IMG/VR virus record: IMGVR_UViG_3300030380_000373
Location: 1-20,673 of that record
From: a virus
Length of the DNA stretch: 20,673 nt
Reading direction: 5' to 3' (one strand)
The notes under the pieces are model-generated. The model was not told where the DNA came from and searched no databases. It worked only from the letters and a program-made list of their open reading frames with translations. The position numbers and the translations under genes are program-made. Positions 6,410-12,454 of this stretch are shown piece by piece. The first letter of the stretch is position 1, and each line of letters begins with the position of its first letter.

Positions 6410-6613
6410 ATGAAAAACAACAACGAAGACTTAGCCTATAAGGTTCGCAAAAAAGCCATGTTATCAAATGATACAACTTATCTTCATGCAGTTTGGTTTG
6501 AATATTATGCCAAAGAGATTTCTAAAAAATCTCTTTTAGAAATGTTAGATGAAGTTGATAATCATTTAACTGATGAGCAAAAAACTGAATGGAAAAAGCA
6601 GGAGGTAAAATAA
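6410..6613 (+). CDS. Small early protein, unknown function
   Basis: A 67-residue protein. An in-frame ATG at 6383 exists but coincides with the predicted transcription start and lacks a ribosome site. The ATG at 6410 has AGGAG (6397-6401) at an 8-base spacing, so it was chosen. The product is helical and charged (EDLAYKVRKKAMLSND, SLLEMLDEVDNHLTDEQKTE). It is the first gene behind the early promoter, a position often used by host-takeover proteins; that role is not shown by the sequence. Confidence 0.7.
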   Translation: MKNNNEDLAYKVRKKAMLSNDTTYLHAVWFEYYAKEISKKSLLEMLDEVDNHLTDEQKTEWKKQEVK

Positions 6614-6816
6614 TGAATACTAAACAAAAACTATCCGACCAAGTTTCAGAACTTGCAGTAAAAGATATTGGTGGTGATGGTGAGTTGTATGACATGACAC
6701 TTGAGATGCACGACATATATCTTTGGGCTTTACGAAATGCACCTATCCGTCAATTAAGAGAATGGAAAAAAGAATTTAAACAAAGGCATAAAGAACAGGA
6801 GGTTCAAAATGTTTAA
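6613..6816 (+). CDS. Small early protein, unknown function
   Basis: A 67-residue protein. AGGAGG (6600-6605) lies 7 bases before the ATG at 6613, which also overlaps the upstream TAA by one base. An earlier in-frame ATG (6589) is inside the previous gene and has no ribosome site. Predicted mostly helical (KLSDQVSELAVKD, MHDIYLWALRNAP, QLREWKKEFKQRHKEQ). The last 8 bases overlap the next gene. No family is recognised. Confidence 0.7.
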   Translation: MNTKQKLSDQVSELAVKDIGGDGELYDMTLEMHDIYLWALRNAPIRQLREWKKEFKQRHKEQEVQNV

Positions 6817-6910
6817 TTTAATAATTACTACATTCGCACACATAGGAATGATTGCAGGGTTCTTATGGTTAATACACGAGTTTTATTTAATATGGGAAAG
6901 GAGGAAATAA
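6809..6910 (+). CDS. 33-residue membrane peptide
   Basis: An ATG at 6809 with AGGAGG (6797-6802) 6 bases upstream opens a 33-residue frame, MFNLIITTFAHIGMIAGFLW followed by LIHEFYLIWERRK: a single membrane helix with a positively charged C-terminus. Its stop overlaps the methyltransferase ATG by one base. The strong ribosome site supports translation. It may be a small inner-membrane effector; function unknown. Confidence 0.62.
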   Translation: MFNLIITTFAHIGMIAGFLWLIHEFYLIWERRK

Positions 6911-7509
6911 TGAAAGTTTTAATTGCTTGTGAATATTCAGGTATTGTTAGAGATGCCTTTACAAGACTAGGACATGATGCTTGGAGTTGCGATATTCTAC
7001 CAACTGAAAGCGAAGGCAATCATTATCAAGATGATGTTTTAAATCATTTAGATGAAGGTTGGGATATGATGATAGCACATCCACCTTGTACTCATTTATC
7101 AGTTAGTGGTGCTAGATGGTTTACTCAAGGCAGAAAACCAATGCATTTAAGAATTGATGCTTTAAATTTTGTAAAAAAATTAATGGATGCACCTATAACA
7201 AAAATAGCAATAGAAAATCCTATTTCAGTTATTGCATCCTACATTAGAAAATCTGACCAATTAATTCATCCTTATCAATTTGGTGAACCTGTTTCCAAAG
7301 CAACTTGTTTGTGGCTAAAAAACTTACCCAAGTTAAAACATACTAAAGTTGTAGAACCTAAGTATGTAAACAGTGGCACTGGAAGAAGATGGTCAAAATG
7401 GTTTTGGGAAACTTCTTGTTTACCTGTTAAAGAAAGAGGAAAAGCAAGAAGTAAATTTTGGAGAGGTATTGCCAATGCTATGGCAGAACAATGGGGAAAG
7501 GAGGTATAA
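6910..7509 (+). CDS. DNA cytosine methyltransferase-like protein
   Basis: A 199-residue protein. Start ATG 6910 has AAGGAGG (6898-6904) at 5 bases; longer in-frame starts overlap the membrane peptide gene and lack a site. Residues 3-30 form an AdoMet-binding-like N-terminus (IACEYSGIVRDAF, GHDAWSCDILP). HPPCTHLSVSGARW (57-70) carries the Pro-Cys catalytic motif with Cys60, and IENP (101-104) matches the Glu motif of C5-type enzymes. YQFGEPVSKATCLWLKNLP (122-140) is a further family signature. It is much shorter than classical C5 methyltransferases, with little room for a target-recognition domain. No partner restriction enzyme is seen, so a protective or regulatory solitary enzyme is likely. 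Confidence 0.82.
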   Translation: MKVLIACEYSGIVRDAFTRLGHDAWSCDILPTESEGNHYQDDVLNHLDEGWDMMIAHPPCTHLSVSGARWFTQGRKPMHLRIDALNFVKKLMDAPITKIAIENPISVIASYIRKSDQLIHPYQFGEPVSKATCLWLKNLPKLKHTKVVEPKYVNSGTGRRWSKWFWETSCLPVKERGKARSKFWRGIANAMAEQWGKEV

Positions 7510-7698
7510 ATGACTGACATCAAAGCTAGAATACTAAAGTTTGGTGGTAAACAAACAACTACAGAAATGTTTACGACCATTAAAGTAAGAAAAAAAGATG
7601 TTGTTAAGATTAGAGAAACTTTAAAGCAAATGGGTTTGTCTATGACATTAACAGATGCTTTTACGTTTGCAGTAAACAATACATTTGGAGGTAAATAA
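7510..7698 (+). CDS. Small protein, possible ribbon-helix-helix DNA-binding fold
   Basis: A 62-residue protein with AAGGAGG (7498-7504) before its ATG. Residues 20-58 read as a strand (MFTTIKVRKKD) followed by two helices (VVKIRETLKQMG and TLTDAFTFAVNNTF) split by a Gly-Leu-Ser turn, as in ribbon-helix-helix regulators. The N-terminal 19 residues are basic. It could be a transcription or replication regulator. The fold call is from pattern only. Confidence 0.55.
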   Translation: MTDIKARILKFGGKQTTTEMFTTIKVRKKDVVKIRETLKQMGLSMTLTDAFTFAVNNTFGGK

Positions 7699-7859
7699 TG
7701 AAAGAAGATGTATGCAAAATATGTTTAGGAAATGATTATTACATTGTAGATGAAAATGTAATTCAATGTCCTGAATGTGTAATTCAAGGATATGTAGATG
7801 AACAGGAGGATATACCCAATGAAACCAGAACTAAAACCCTTTATCGCATTAATAGCTAA
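7698..7859 (+). CDS. Small zinc-ribbon-like protein
   Basis: A 53-residue protein, too short for common length cut-offs. The ATG overlaps the previous TAA by one base. Two CxxC knuckles are visible: Cys6/Cys9 (VCKICLG) and Cys24/Cys27 (IQCPECVI), with 14 residues between, as in a zinc ribbon. The tail is polar. It overlaps the next gene by 41 bases; the ribosome site of that gene is inside this one. Partner unknown. Confidence 0.6.
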   Translation: MKEDVCKICLGNDYYIVDENVIQCPECVIQGYVDEQEDIPNETRTKTLYRINS

Positions 7860-7983
7860 GTTGTATATTAATTATGGATATAAGCATTATCCCTTATGCA
7901 GATTTAAACAGGAGGAAATAGATGTTAAAGTTATTAGTGAGTATGTTGCTAATAGTATCTTGCACTTACACTCCGATAAATGA
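7819..7983 (+). CDS. Small early protein, unknown function
   Basis: A 54-residue protein beginning MKPELKPFIALIAKLYINYG. AGGAGG (7804-7809) 9 bases upstream selects ATG 7819 over the in-frame ATG at 7798, which would precede the site. It has a helical first half and a polar second half (RFKQEEIDVKVISEYV). The 3' end overlaps the lipoprotein gene by 62 bases. Function unknown. Confidence 0.55.
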   Translation: MKPELKPFIALIAKLYINYGYKHYPLCRFKQEEIDVKVISEYVANSILHLHSDK

Positions 7984-8218
7984 TACCAGGGGTAATCAAG
8001 GTGAGAAAGTTGCTTATCGCTTTAATGATGATTTGCAAACTTGCCGAGCAATCGCTAAAGAAAACACATCAAATGTTATTGAGGCTAGTAAAGCTGTCTA
8101 TAACTGGTATGTGCGACCCTCACTTCTTTGGTTTCCAGATAAGTGGGAATACGACTATAAACGAATGGTAAATAAATGCATGACTAATAGGGGTCATAGT
8201 ATATTATCAAATGACTAA
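7922..8218 (+). CDS. Small lipoprotein
   Basis: A 98-residue protein. MLKLLVSMLLIVSCTYTP is a short lipoprotein signal with lipobox I-V-S-C, predicting cleavage before Cys14 and lipid attachment. The mature part has two more Cys (QTCRAIAKE, VNKCMTNRG) and an aromatic stretch (YNWYVRPSLLWFPDKWEYDY). AGGAGG (7910-7915) lies 6 bases before the ATG. In an early operon, a phage lipoprotein may act in superinfection exclusion or envelope modification; that role is inferred from other phages, not from this sequence. Confidence 0.7.
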   Translation: MLKLLVSMLLIVSCTYTPINDTRGNQGEKVAYRFNDDLQTCRAIAKENTSNVIEASKAVYNWYVRPSLLWFPDKWEYDYKRMVNKCMTNRGHSILSND

Positions 8219-8233
8219 GACAGGAGATAAAAT

Positions 8234-8704
8234 ATGTTAAATCATCATCAACATGTTGATTACGATATGAAACTTGAAGAAGTGCGTAATCAAATTGCCA
8301 ACTCTAAAGAAGGCAAAGTAAATATAAAAGGTAAAATATATTCCACAGTGGGATTACGCCTTTTCAAACTTAGAGAGATATTCGGTACTCGAATAACTAT
8401 CAAAACTTCAGTATTAGAAAACAATGATGAAAAAATTTTTGTGAAAGCAGAAGTTTATCTAAATCATGAACGCGGTGAATTATTATTAGCTGATGGATAT
8501 GCAGAAAAAAAACGTCAACTAAATATGATTACTAAAAATAGTGGAGTAGAATTTTGTCAAACAACTGCAATCGGCAGATGCTTGGCAATGCTTGGACTAT
8601 CTGGCTCAAATGAAATATCTTCTGCTGAGGAAATTTATGCCGCAGAAGAACAGATAGTAGAAAAAGAAATAGAACCAACAACAACAACCAAAGGAGGTTT
8701 ATAA
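8234..8704 (+). CDS. Single-strand annealing protein-like (ERF/Sak-type) recombination protein
   Basis: A 156-residue protein with AGGAG (8222-8226) before the ATG. The strongest signature is at residues 108-134: CQTTAIGRCLAMLGLSGSNE followed by ISSAEEI, the ETSAIGRALA-type motif shared by ERF-like phage annealing proteins. Before it, KLREIFGTRITIKTSVL and FVKAEVYLNHERGELLLADG look like the beta-rich core. The C-terminus is acidic with a Thr run. It would anneal complementary single strands during recombination-dependent replication. The following ssDNA-binding-like gene and the exonuclease at 9241 fit a recombination cassette. Assignment rests on motif memory. Confidence 0.62.
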   Translation: MLNHHQHVDYDMKLEEVRNQIANSKEGKVNIKGKIYSTVGLRLFKLREIFGTRITIKTSVLENNDEKIFVKAEVYLNHERGELLLADGYAEKKRQLNMITKNSGVEFCQTTAIGRCLAMLGLSGSNEISSAEEIYAAEEQIVEKEIEPTTTTKGGL

Positions 8705-8965
8705 ATGGCAAACTGGTTAAATTTATTTAAGAACGATAGAAAGACAGAAGGTGATAATCAACCACTATATAAAAATGCAAAAGTTGTATTTGATAGTGAT
8801 GTCACTTTAACAGCAGGTATTCCATATGAAGTAGCTTTATGGAAGAAAGACCAAACTAATAATGGGAAGCCTACAGATATGGTTTCAATTAAAATTGAAG
8901 CTAATACATTCTTAATTAATGAAGGTGAAGTAAAGGTAGAAAAAACTGACAAACCGCCATTCTAA
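8705..8965 (+). CDS. Small ssDNA-binding-like protein
   Basis: An 86-residue protein with AAGGAGG (8691-8697) 7 bases before the ATG. Alternating strands (NAKVVFDSDVTLTAG, PYEVALWKKD, MVSIKIEANTF) suggest an OB-fold or DUF736-like barrel. The end EKTDKPPF resembles the acidic-Pro-Phe tips of ssDNA-binding proteins that recruit partners. It sits directly between the annealing-like protein and the nucleases. A role in coating single-stranded phage DNA is likely but not proven. Confidence 0.5.
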   Translation: MANWLNLFKNDRKTEGDNQPLYKNAKVVFDSDVTLTAGIPYEVALWKKDQTNNGKPTDMVSIKIEANTFLINEGEVKVEKTDKPPF

Positions 8966-8990
8966 AATAATTAAGGATAAGAAATTTCTG

Positions 8991-9260
8991 ATGTGGGTAT
9001 GCGAACTACCTTGCTACCCATGTCAGATAGAATACGCTAATCTAAATTATCACATGATAGTTGCACATCATTTACAAGGTGCTTATAGATTAGGAATGGG
9101 TTTAAGACATGACCCTAACTCAATTCCAATTTGCGACCATCATCACAGAGTTATTCACGAAAAGATGGGTGAAAGAAACTTCTGGTCAAAATTAGGTGTT
9201 GACCCTATAAATTATGCTAACGAACTCTGGGAGGAGTACAATGAAACTAGAAAACTTTAA
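8991..9260 (+). CDS. HNH-like nuclease (DUF968/Ref-type)
   Basis: An 89-residue protein. Zinc ligands are visible: Cys4, Cys8 and Cys11 (VCELPCYPC), then HHLQGAYRLG (His26, His27) and SIPICDHHHRVIHE (Cys48, His50-52, His56), which is the HNH-type core of recombination-associated DUF968/Ref-like proteins. The tail KLGVDPINYANELWEEY is typical of the family. It probably nicks or cuts DNA during recombination. The nearest upstream AAGGAT (8973-8978) is rather far from the ATG; the 3' end overlaps the next gene by 20 bases. Confidence 0.72.
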   Translation: MWVCELPCYPCQIEYANLNYHMIVAHHLQGAYRLGMGLRHDPNSIPICDHHHRVIHEKMGERNFWSKLGVDPINYANELWEEYNETRKL

Positions 9261-10002
9261 GAAATGGGATTTACTCCCTATGTCACCAAGCAAGTTAAAC
9301 GGATATAGAAACTATACTTGTCAATTTATTATAGAAAAAATCTATAAAAGATTAGGTACATCATCACCACCTGCTATGGCAGGTAATACTGTTGAGCCTA
9401 TGTTAATGGACTATCTAAATGGTAAGGAAGTTAATCAAGCTGAATACTTAACTAAATTTAAAAAAGAAACTTTAGATTATCCTAATAGAGATGATGTAGA
9501 AAAATATCTTGATTTAATACCTAAGATGTTTGAACAAACTAAAGCATTTAAAGAAATAGTAGCTGATAAAGAACTTCATTCTTATCAAGAAGAACTATTT
9601 ACAGAAGTTCTTGGAATACCCTTTAGAGGATTTAGTGATTTTGTTTACAAGAAAGATGACAAACTTTTTATGTATGACCTAAAGACTAAAGGCAGAATGA
9701 GCATCAACCATTATGATAAATTACAACAATGGTTTTATAGAAAGGCATTATTTGAGACTTACCAAATGGAAGTTGAATGTTATTTATTTATCGTCACTCC
9801 TGCTAAAGCACATCTTGAACCTATAGAATTTACTGAAGAATTTGAGATTGAGATTAACAATGGATTAAAAAGCATGAACAAAGTTTTAGAGTTATGTAAT
9901 ACACCCAAAGACTTTGCTTATATCTACCAACCTAAAATGGATGACTTTATTTGGCGTAGTAAGCATTTATATCAAGCAAGAAAAGATATTTGGGGGATTT
10001 AA
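9241..10002 (+). CDS. PD-(D/E)XK exonuclease, Cas4/RecB-like
   Basis: A 253-residue protein. ATG 9241 is preceded by GGGAGGAG; an earlier in-frame ATG at 9214 has no ribosome site. N-terminal MSPSKLNGYRNYTCQFI (14-30) is the SxSxLxxY-type entry of RecB/Cas4 nucleases. The active site is Asp133 (RGFSDFVY), Asp146-Leu-Lys148 (YDLKTK) and the Gln pair in KLQQWFYRKALFE (162-163). Asp replaces the more common Glu in the (D/E)xK motif. It likely resects DNA ends to feed the annealing-like protein at 8234, giving an exonuclease/annealase pair. No iron-sulfur Cys cluster is visible. Confidence 0.83.
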   Translation: MKLENFKKWDLLPMSPSKLNGYRNYTCQFIIEKIYKRLGTSSPPAMAGNTVEPMLMDYLNGKEVNQAEYLTKFKKETLDYPNRDDVEKYLDLIPKMFEQTKAFKEIVADKELHSYQEELFTEVLGIPFRGFSDFVYKKDDKLFMYDLKTKGRMSINHYDKLQQWFYRKALFETYQMEVECYLFIVTPAKAHLEPIEFTEEFEIEINNGLKSMNKVLELCNTPKDFAYIYQPKMDDFIWRSKHLYQARKDIWGI

Positions 10003-10003
10003 T

Positions 10004-10363
10004 ATGTACGAACAAAATAATACTTTCACACACGATTTAAAATTTGGTCAAATGAAAGAAGAAGAATTAGCTAATATTTTAGTTAATCAACCCATTGAAG
10101 TCAAAACTGATTGTAAATGGAAAAAAACAGGTAATTTGGCTATTGAATTTAAATCTAGGGGTAAACCATCAGGCATAGCCACAACTAAATCTGAATACTG
10201 GGCATTTATTTTAGATGCCAATGGATTTACTGAAGGAATATTAATTGTTCCTATCGCTAAATTATTAGTTGTTGCGAAATATCACTATCAACAAGGCAAT
10301 ATAGTCAATGGTGGTGAAAATTCCGATATGGTTTTAGTTCCTATAGCTGATTTAGTAAAATAG
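10004..10363 (+). CDS. Endonuclease of PD-(D/E)XK type
   Basis: A 119-residue protein. ATG 10004 is chosen because the longer in-frame start lies deep inside the exonuclease gene. Residues 12-34 hold LKFGQMKEEELANIL and IEVKTD, an E-x-K active site (Glu32, Lys34) with a preceding Glu-rich helix. The run LAIEFKSRGKPSGIATTKS, with EYWAF after it, is a strong signature of small phage endonucleases of this group. The C-terminal third is alternating hydrophobic. It probably cuts branched replication intermediates or host DNA. Confidence 0.75.
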   Translation: MYEQNNTFTHDLKFGQMKEEELANILVNQPIEVKTDCKWKKTGNLAIEFKSRGKPSGIATTKSEYWAFILDANGFTEGILIVPIAKLLVVAKYHYQQGNIVNGGENSDMVLVPIADLVK

Positions 10364-10575
10364 TGACTAAAATTACAAAAAGCCAAAAAGAATCTGTGAA
10401 GTGTATAGACTGTAGCCGTAAATATACTAAATTTATGTCTATTAAAATTTCACAGTACACAAATGAGCATAAATGTATTAGATGTTATAACGGAGGTAAT
10501 TATGACAAAGAAAATGATATTCGTGCAATATTGTCCAAACGACATGTGGACAGGTTGTTCTACACTTACAGGTAA
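10363..10575 (+). CDS. Small zinc-finger-like protein
   Basis: A 70-residue protein starting at GTG, which overlaps the endonuclease TAG by one base. Cys14/Cys17 (VKCIDCSRK) and Cys38/Cys41 (HKCIRCYNGG) form a four-Cys zinc-binding pair. The last 74 bases overlap the replication gene in another frame, so the C-terminal 24 residues may not be under strong selection. It may be a DNA- or RNA-binding accessory protein. Function unknown. Confidence 0.58.
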   Translation: MTKITKSQKESVKCIDCSRKYTKFMSIKISQYTNEHKCIRCYNGGNYDKENDIRAILSKRHVDRLFYTYR

Positions 10576-11299
10576 AGCTGAACTAGCCTATCGCAGAATT
10601 TGCGATTTAATTTACGTTCAGGATAATAAGTTATTTGATGATGAAGTGACTTGGGAACAAGTGGCTAGACCCTTTTATGAAGATATAGCAAAAATCAAAA
10701 CTGAACTTATTAACAAAGACAAAATCTATATTGATGAAGGTAAAATTCGCAACAAGAGATGTGACTTAGAGATAGAAAAAGCGAAAGAAAAACATCAAAA
10801 AGCAGTTAAGTCAGCAGAGGCTAGATGGGGTGATGCAAACGCAATGCGAACGCATAACGAACGCATATCCGAACGCAATGCTAACACACTAACACACGAA
10901 CACACTAACACACCAACCATTAATCATAAATCAAATATATATACGCAGGAGTTTGATACTTTCTGGCGAAAGTATGTTTTAGATTATAAAGATACTAGGT
11001 CAGTAAAGTGGGATAGTTTTCAACAATGGAAAAAACTAGATGATACACAAAAACAATCAGTAGGGGATAAGTACGTCACCTATAGAAACCAAAAAGGTGA
11101 CTATTACAAGGCACTAGAGCGGTTCTTGAGGAAAAAGATATATCTTGAAGTGACACCTGTTAAAGAAAAATCAGATGAGGAAATGCGAGAATGGAAGTTA
11201 AAAGGTGATATAGATATGCGTAAAAAAGGCATTAAGCTTTTATCTTGGTCAGTTAGTTATATTGAAGAACTAGATAAAGCTATTGCTGACGGCTCATAA
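10502..11299 (+). CDS. DUF1376-type replication protein
   Basis: A 265-residue protein. GGAGG (10492-10496) precedes ATG 10502, which was preferred to the upstream in-frame ATG at 10463. The N-terminal 100 residues (TGKAELAYRRICDLIYVQDN, TWEQVARPFYEDIAKIKTEL) match the DUF1376 winged-helix-like domain of phage replication initiators. Residues about 110-150 form an Asn/Thr/His-rich linker (HTNTPT-like repeats). The C-terminal part (FDTFWRKYVLDYK, ALERFLRKKIYLE) resembles helicase-loader C-terminal domains. It probably recruits host replication proteins to the phage origin. No DNA polymerase or helicase gene is in the window. Confidence 0.72.
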   Translation: MTKKMIFVQYCPNDMWTGCSTLTGKAELAYRRICDLIYVQDNKLFDDEVTWEQVARPFYEDIAKIKTELINKDKIYIDEGKIRNKRCDLEIEKAKEKHQKAVKSAEARWGDANAMRTHNERISERNANTLTHEHTNTPTINHKSNIYTQEFDTFWRKYVLDYKDTRSVKWDSFQQWKKLDDTQKQSVGDKYVTYRNQKGDYYKALERFLRKKIYLEVTPVKEKSDEEMREWKLKGDIDMRKKGIKLLSWSVSYIEELDKAIADGS

Positions 11300-11438
11300 A
11301 ATGGAGTTTCGCCCACTCCCTATCTTGCTTTTTAAATTCTACTTCTACAAATTGGTCAATGCCTTTAGGAGCAGTATCAAACTTGAAAAAGTTAAGAAAA
11401 AAACGGATAGATTTGTTAGTAATATGATAAACATTCAT
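11280..11438 (-). CDS. Possible minus-strand small gene
   Basis: On the minus strand, ATG (complement of 11436-11438) opens a 52-residue frame ending in TAG (complement of 11280-11282). Its second half reads like a natural soluble protein: FKFDTAPKGIDQFVEVEF, then KKQDREWAKLHFMSRQQ, with many G-starting codons. The + strand frames here look like antisense shadow (long Phe/Tyr/Leu/Lys runs). It ends tail-to-tail with the replication gene, overlapping it by 20 bases. A -35-like TTAACA and -10-like TATTCT with a 17-base gap lie upstream on the minus strand, but no clear ribosome site is visible. It fills most of the 180-base gap in the + strand operon. Confidence 0.42.
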   Translation of the reverse strand: MNVYHITNKSIRFFLNFFKFDTAPKGIDQFVEVEFKKQDREWAKLHFMSRQQ

Positions 11439-11479
11439 GGTTGGAATATAAGAATAAATTGTTATCTTTGAATTGTTAA

Positions 11480-11659
11480 ATGAGTAAATCAGCTATGCAA
11501 AATCCTCAGAATTATATTATTGTAGATAATAAAGATGGTACATTTTCAGCCTTTGTTAATTATGGTGTCTTTGAAAGCAAAGAAGATGCAGAACAAAGTT
11601 TACAATATGTCATGGACATGATGGGTTTTAAATTACAACCAGAAGTCACTTATCATTAA
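11480..11659 (+). CDS. Small protein, unknown function
   Basis: A 59-residue protein read directly from the sequence: MSKSAMQNPQNYIIVDNKDG, then TFSAFVNYGVFESKEDAEQS. It looks like a compact alpha/beta domain (two strands, then the helix AEQSLQYVMDMMGF). The stop overlaps the ParB-like gene ATG by one base, supporting coupled translation. No good ribosome site is seen in front of the ATG. No family is recognised. Confidence 0.55.
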   Translation: MSKSAMQNPQNYIIVDNKDGTFSAFVNYGVFESKEDAEQSLQYVMDMMGFKLQPEVTYH

Positions 11660-12117
11660 TGATAGTACAACTGAAGGCTATCACTGATGTTAAGCCTTAT
11701 GCTAGAAACCCAAGAAAGAAAACTAATCTTGATAAGGTTGTAGAAAGCATAAGAAATTATGGGTGGCAACAACCTATCGTAGTTGATAGAGCAGGAGTAA
11801 TTATTGCAGGACATTCTAGATATGAAGCGGCTAAGATATTAGAATGCAAAGAGATACCAGTATTAATTGCTGACTTATCCCCTGAAAAAGCAAAAGCATA
11901 CAGAATAGCTGATAACAAAACAAATGAGTACAGTGAATGGGATTTTTCTTTATTGAATAAAGAATTTACTGATTTATTAGATATTAACTTTGATTTAGAA
12001 GGTACTGGTTTTGACACCAAAGAACTTGAAGATTTCTTCACATTTGATAAAGAAGAAGAAGGTATCAAGATTAAGACGGAAAAAACCTGTCCTAATTGCG
12101 GTACAAAATTAAAATAA
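11659..12117 (+). CDS. ParB/Srx-like N-terminal domain protein
   Basis: A 152-residue protein. Residues 8-75 match the ParB/sulfiredoxin-like domain: VKPYARNPRKKTNLDKVVES, GWQQPIVVDRAGVIIAGHSR and IPVLIADL, with the GHSR nucleotide-binding motif at 51-54. In many phages this domain is fused to a DNA methyltransferase; here it ends instead in an acidic stretch and one Cys pair (Cys144, Cys147 in CPNCGTKLK), half of a zinc ribbon. It lies just before the terminase genes. A role in DNA binding or nucleotide hydrolysis near packaging is inferred. Confidence 0.75.
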   Translation: MIVQLKAITDVKPYARNPRKKTNLDKVVESIRNYGWQQPIVVDRAGVIIAGHSRYEAAKILECKEIPVLIADLSPEKAKAYRIADNKTNEYSEWDFSLLNKEFTDLLDINFDLEGTGFDTKELEDFFTFDKEEEGIKIKTEKTCPNCGTKLK

Positions 12118-12148
12118 GGTACACTCTACCAATGAAAGAGGAAAAGAA

Positions 12149-12454
12149 ATGGCAAGACCAAAGAAGTATGAAATATCAGGAGAAGTGGTAAGAAAGTTGG
12201 CACAGTTAGGCTCAAATAATGTAGAGATAGCTGATTACTTTGGTTGTGATGAAAGTTTACTCAGAAAAAGTTATTCCGAATATCTCAAGCTAGGCAGAGC
12301 AGAGCAAAAGATGCGTTTGAGAGAATTACAATGGCAATCAGCACAAAAAGGTTCTGTTCCTATGCAAATCTGGTTGGGTCGTAATATGTTAGACCAATCT
12401 GAAAATGGCAATGCTACAGATAATGACCAACCCCTTGCATGGTCAGTTGAGTAG
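12149..12454 (+). CDS. terS: Terminase small subunit
   Basis: A 101-residue protein with AGAGGA (12137-12142) before its ATG. Residues about 9-45 form a helix-turn-helix (EVVRKLAQLGSNNVEIADYF, then GCDESLLRKSYSEYL). RLRELQWQSAQKGSVPMQIW and LGRNMLDQ are typical of small terminase subunits. It would recognise the packaging site and recruit the large subunit, whose GTG start overlaps this stop by one base. Confidence 0.85.
   Translation: MARPKKYEISGEVVRKLAQLGSNNVEIADYFGCDESLLRKSYSEYLKLGRAEQKMRLRELQWQSAQKGSVPMQIWLGRNMLDQSENGNATDNDQPLAWSVE

Noticed and set aside
7980-8171. Second + frame inside the lipoprotein gene
   Set aside because: The lipoprotein frame has the lipobox and an AGGAGG site; this one has neither.
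11301-11471. + strand frame between the replication gene and 11480
   Set aside because: No ribosome site, and a composition of long Phe/Tyr/Leu/Lys runs typical of antisense shadow; the minus frame looks more like protein. The + frame is not excluded.
12118-12148. Possible cos or pac site before the small terminase gene
   Set aside because: Only 31 bases with no clear repeat or symmetric element; position alone is not enough.
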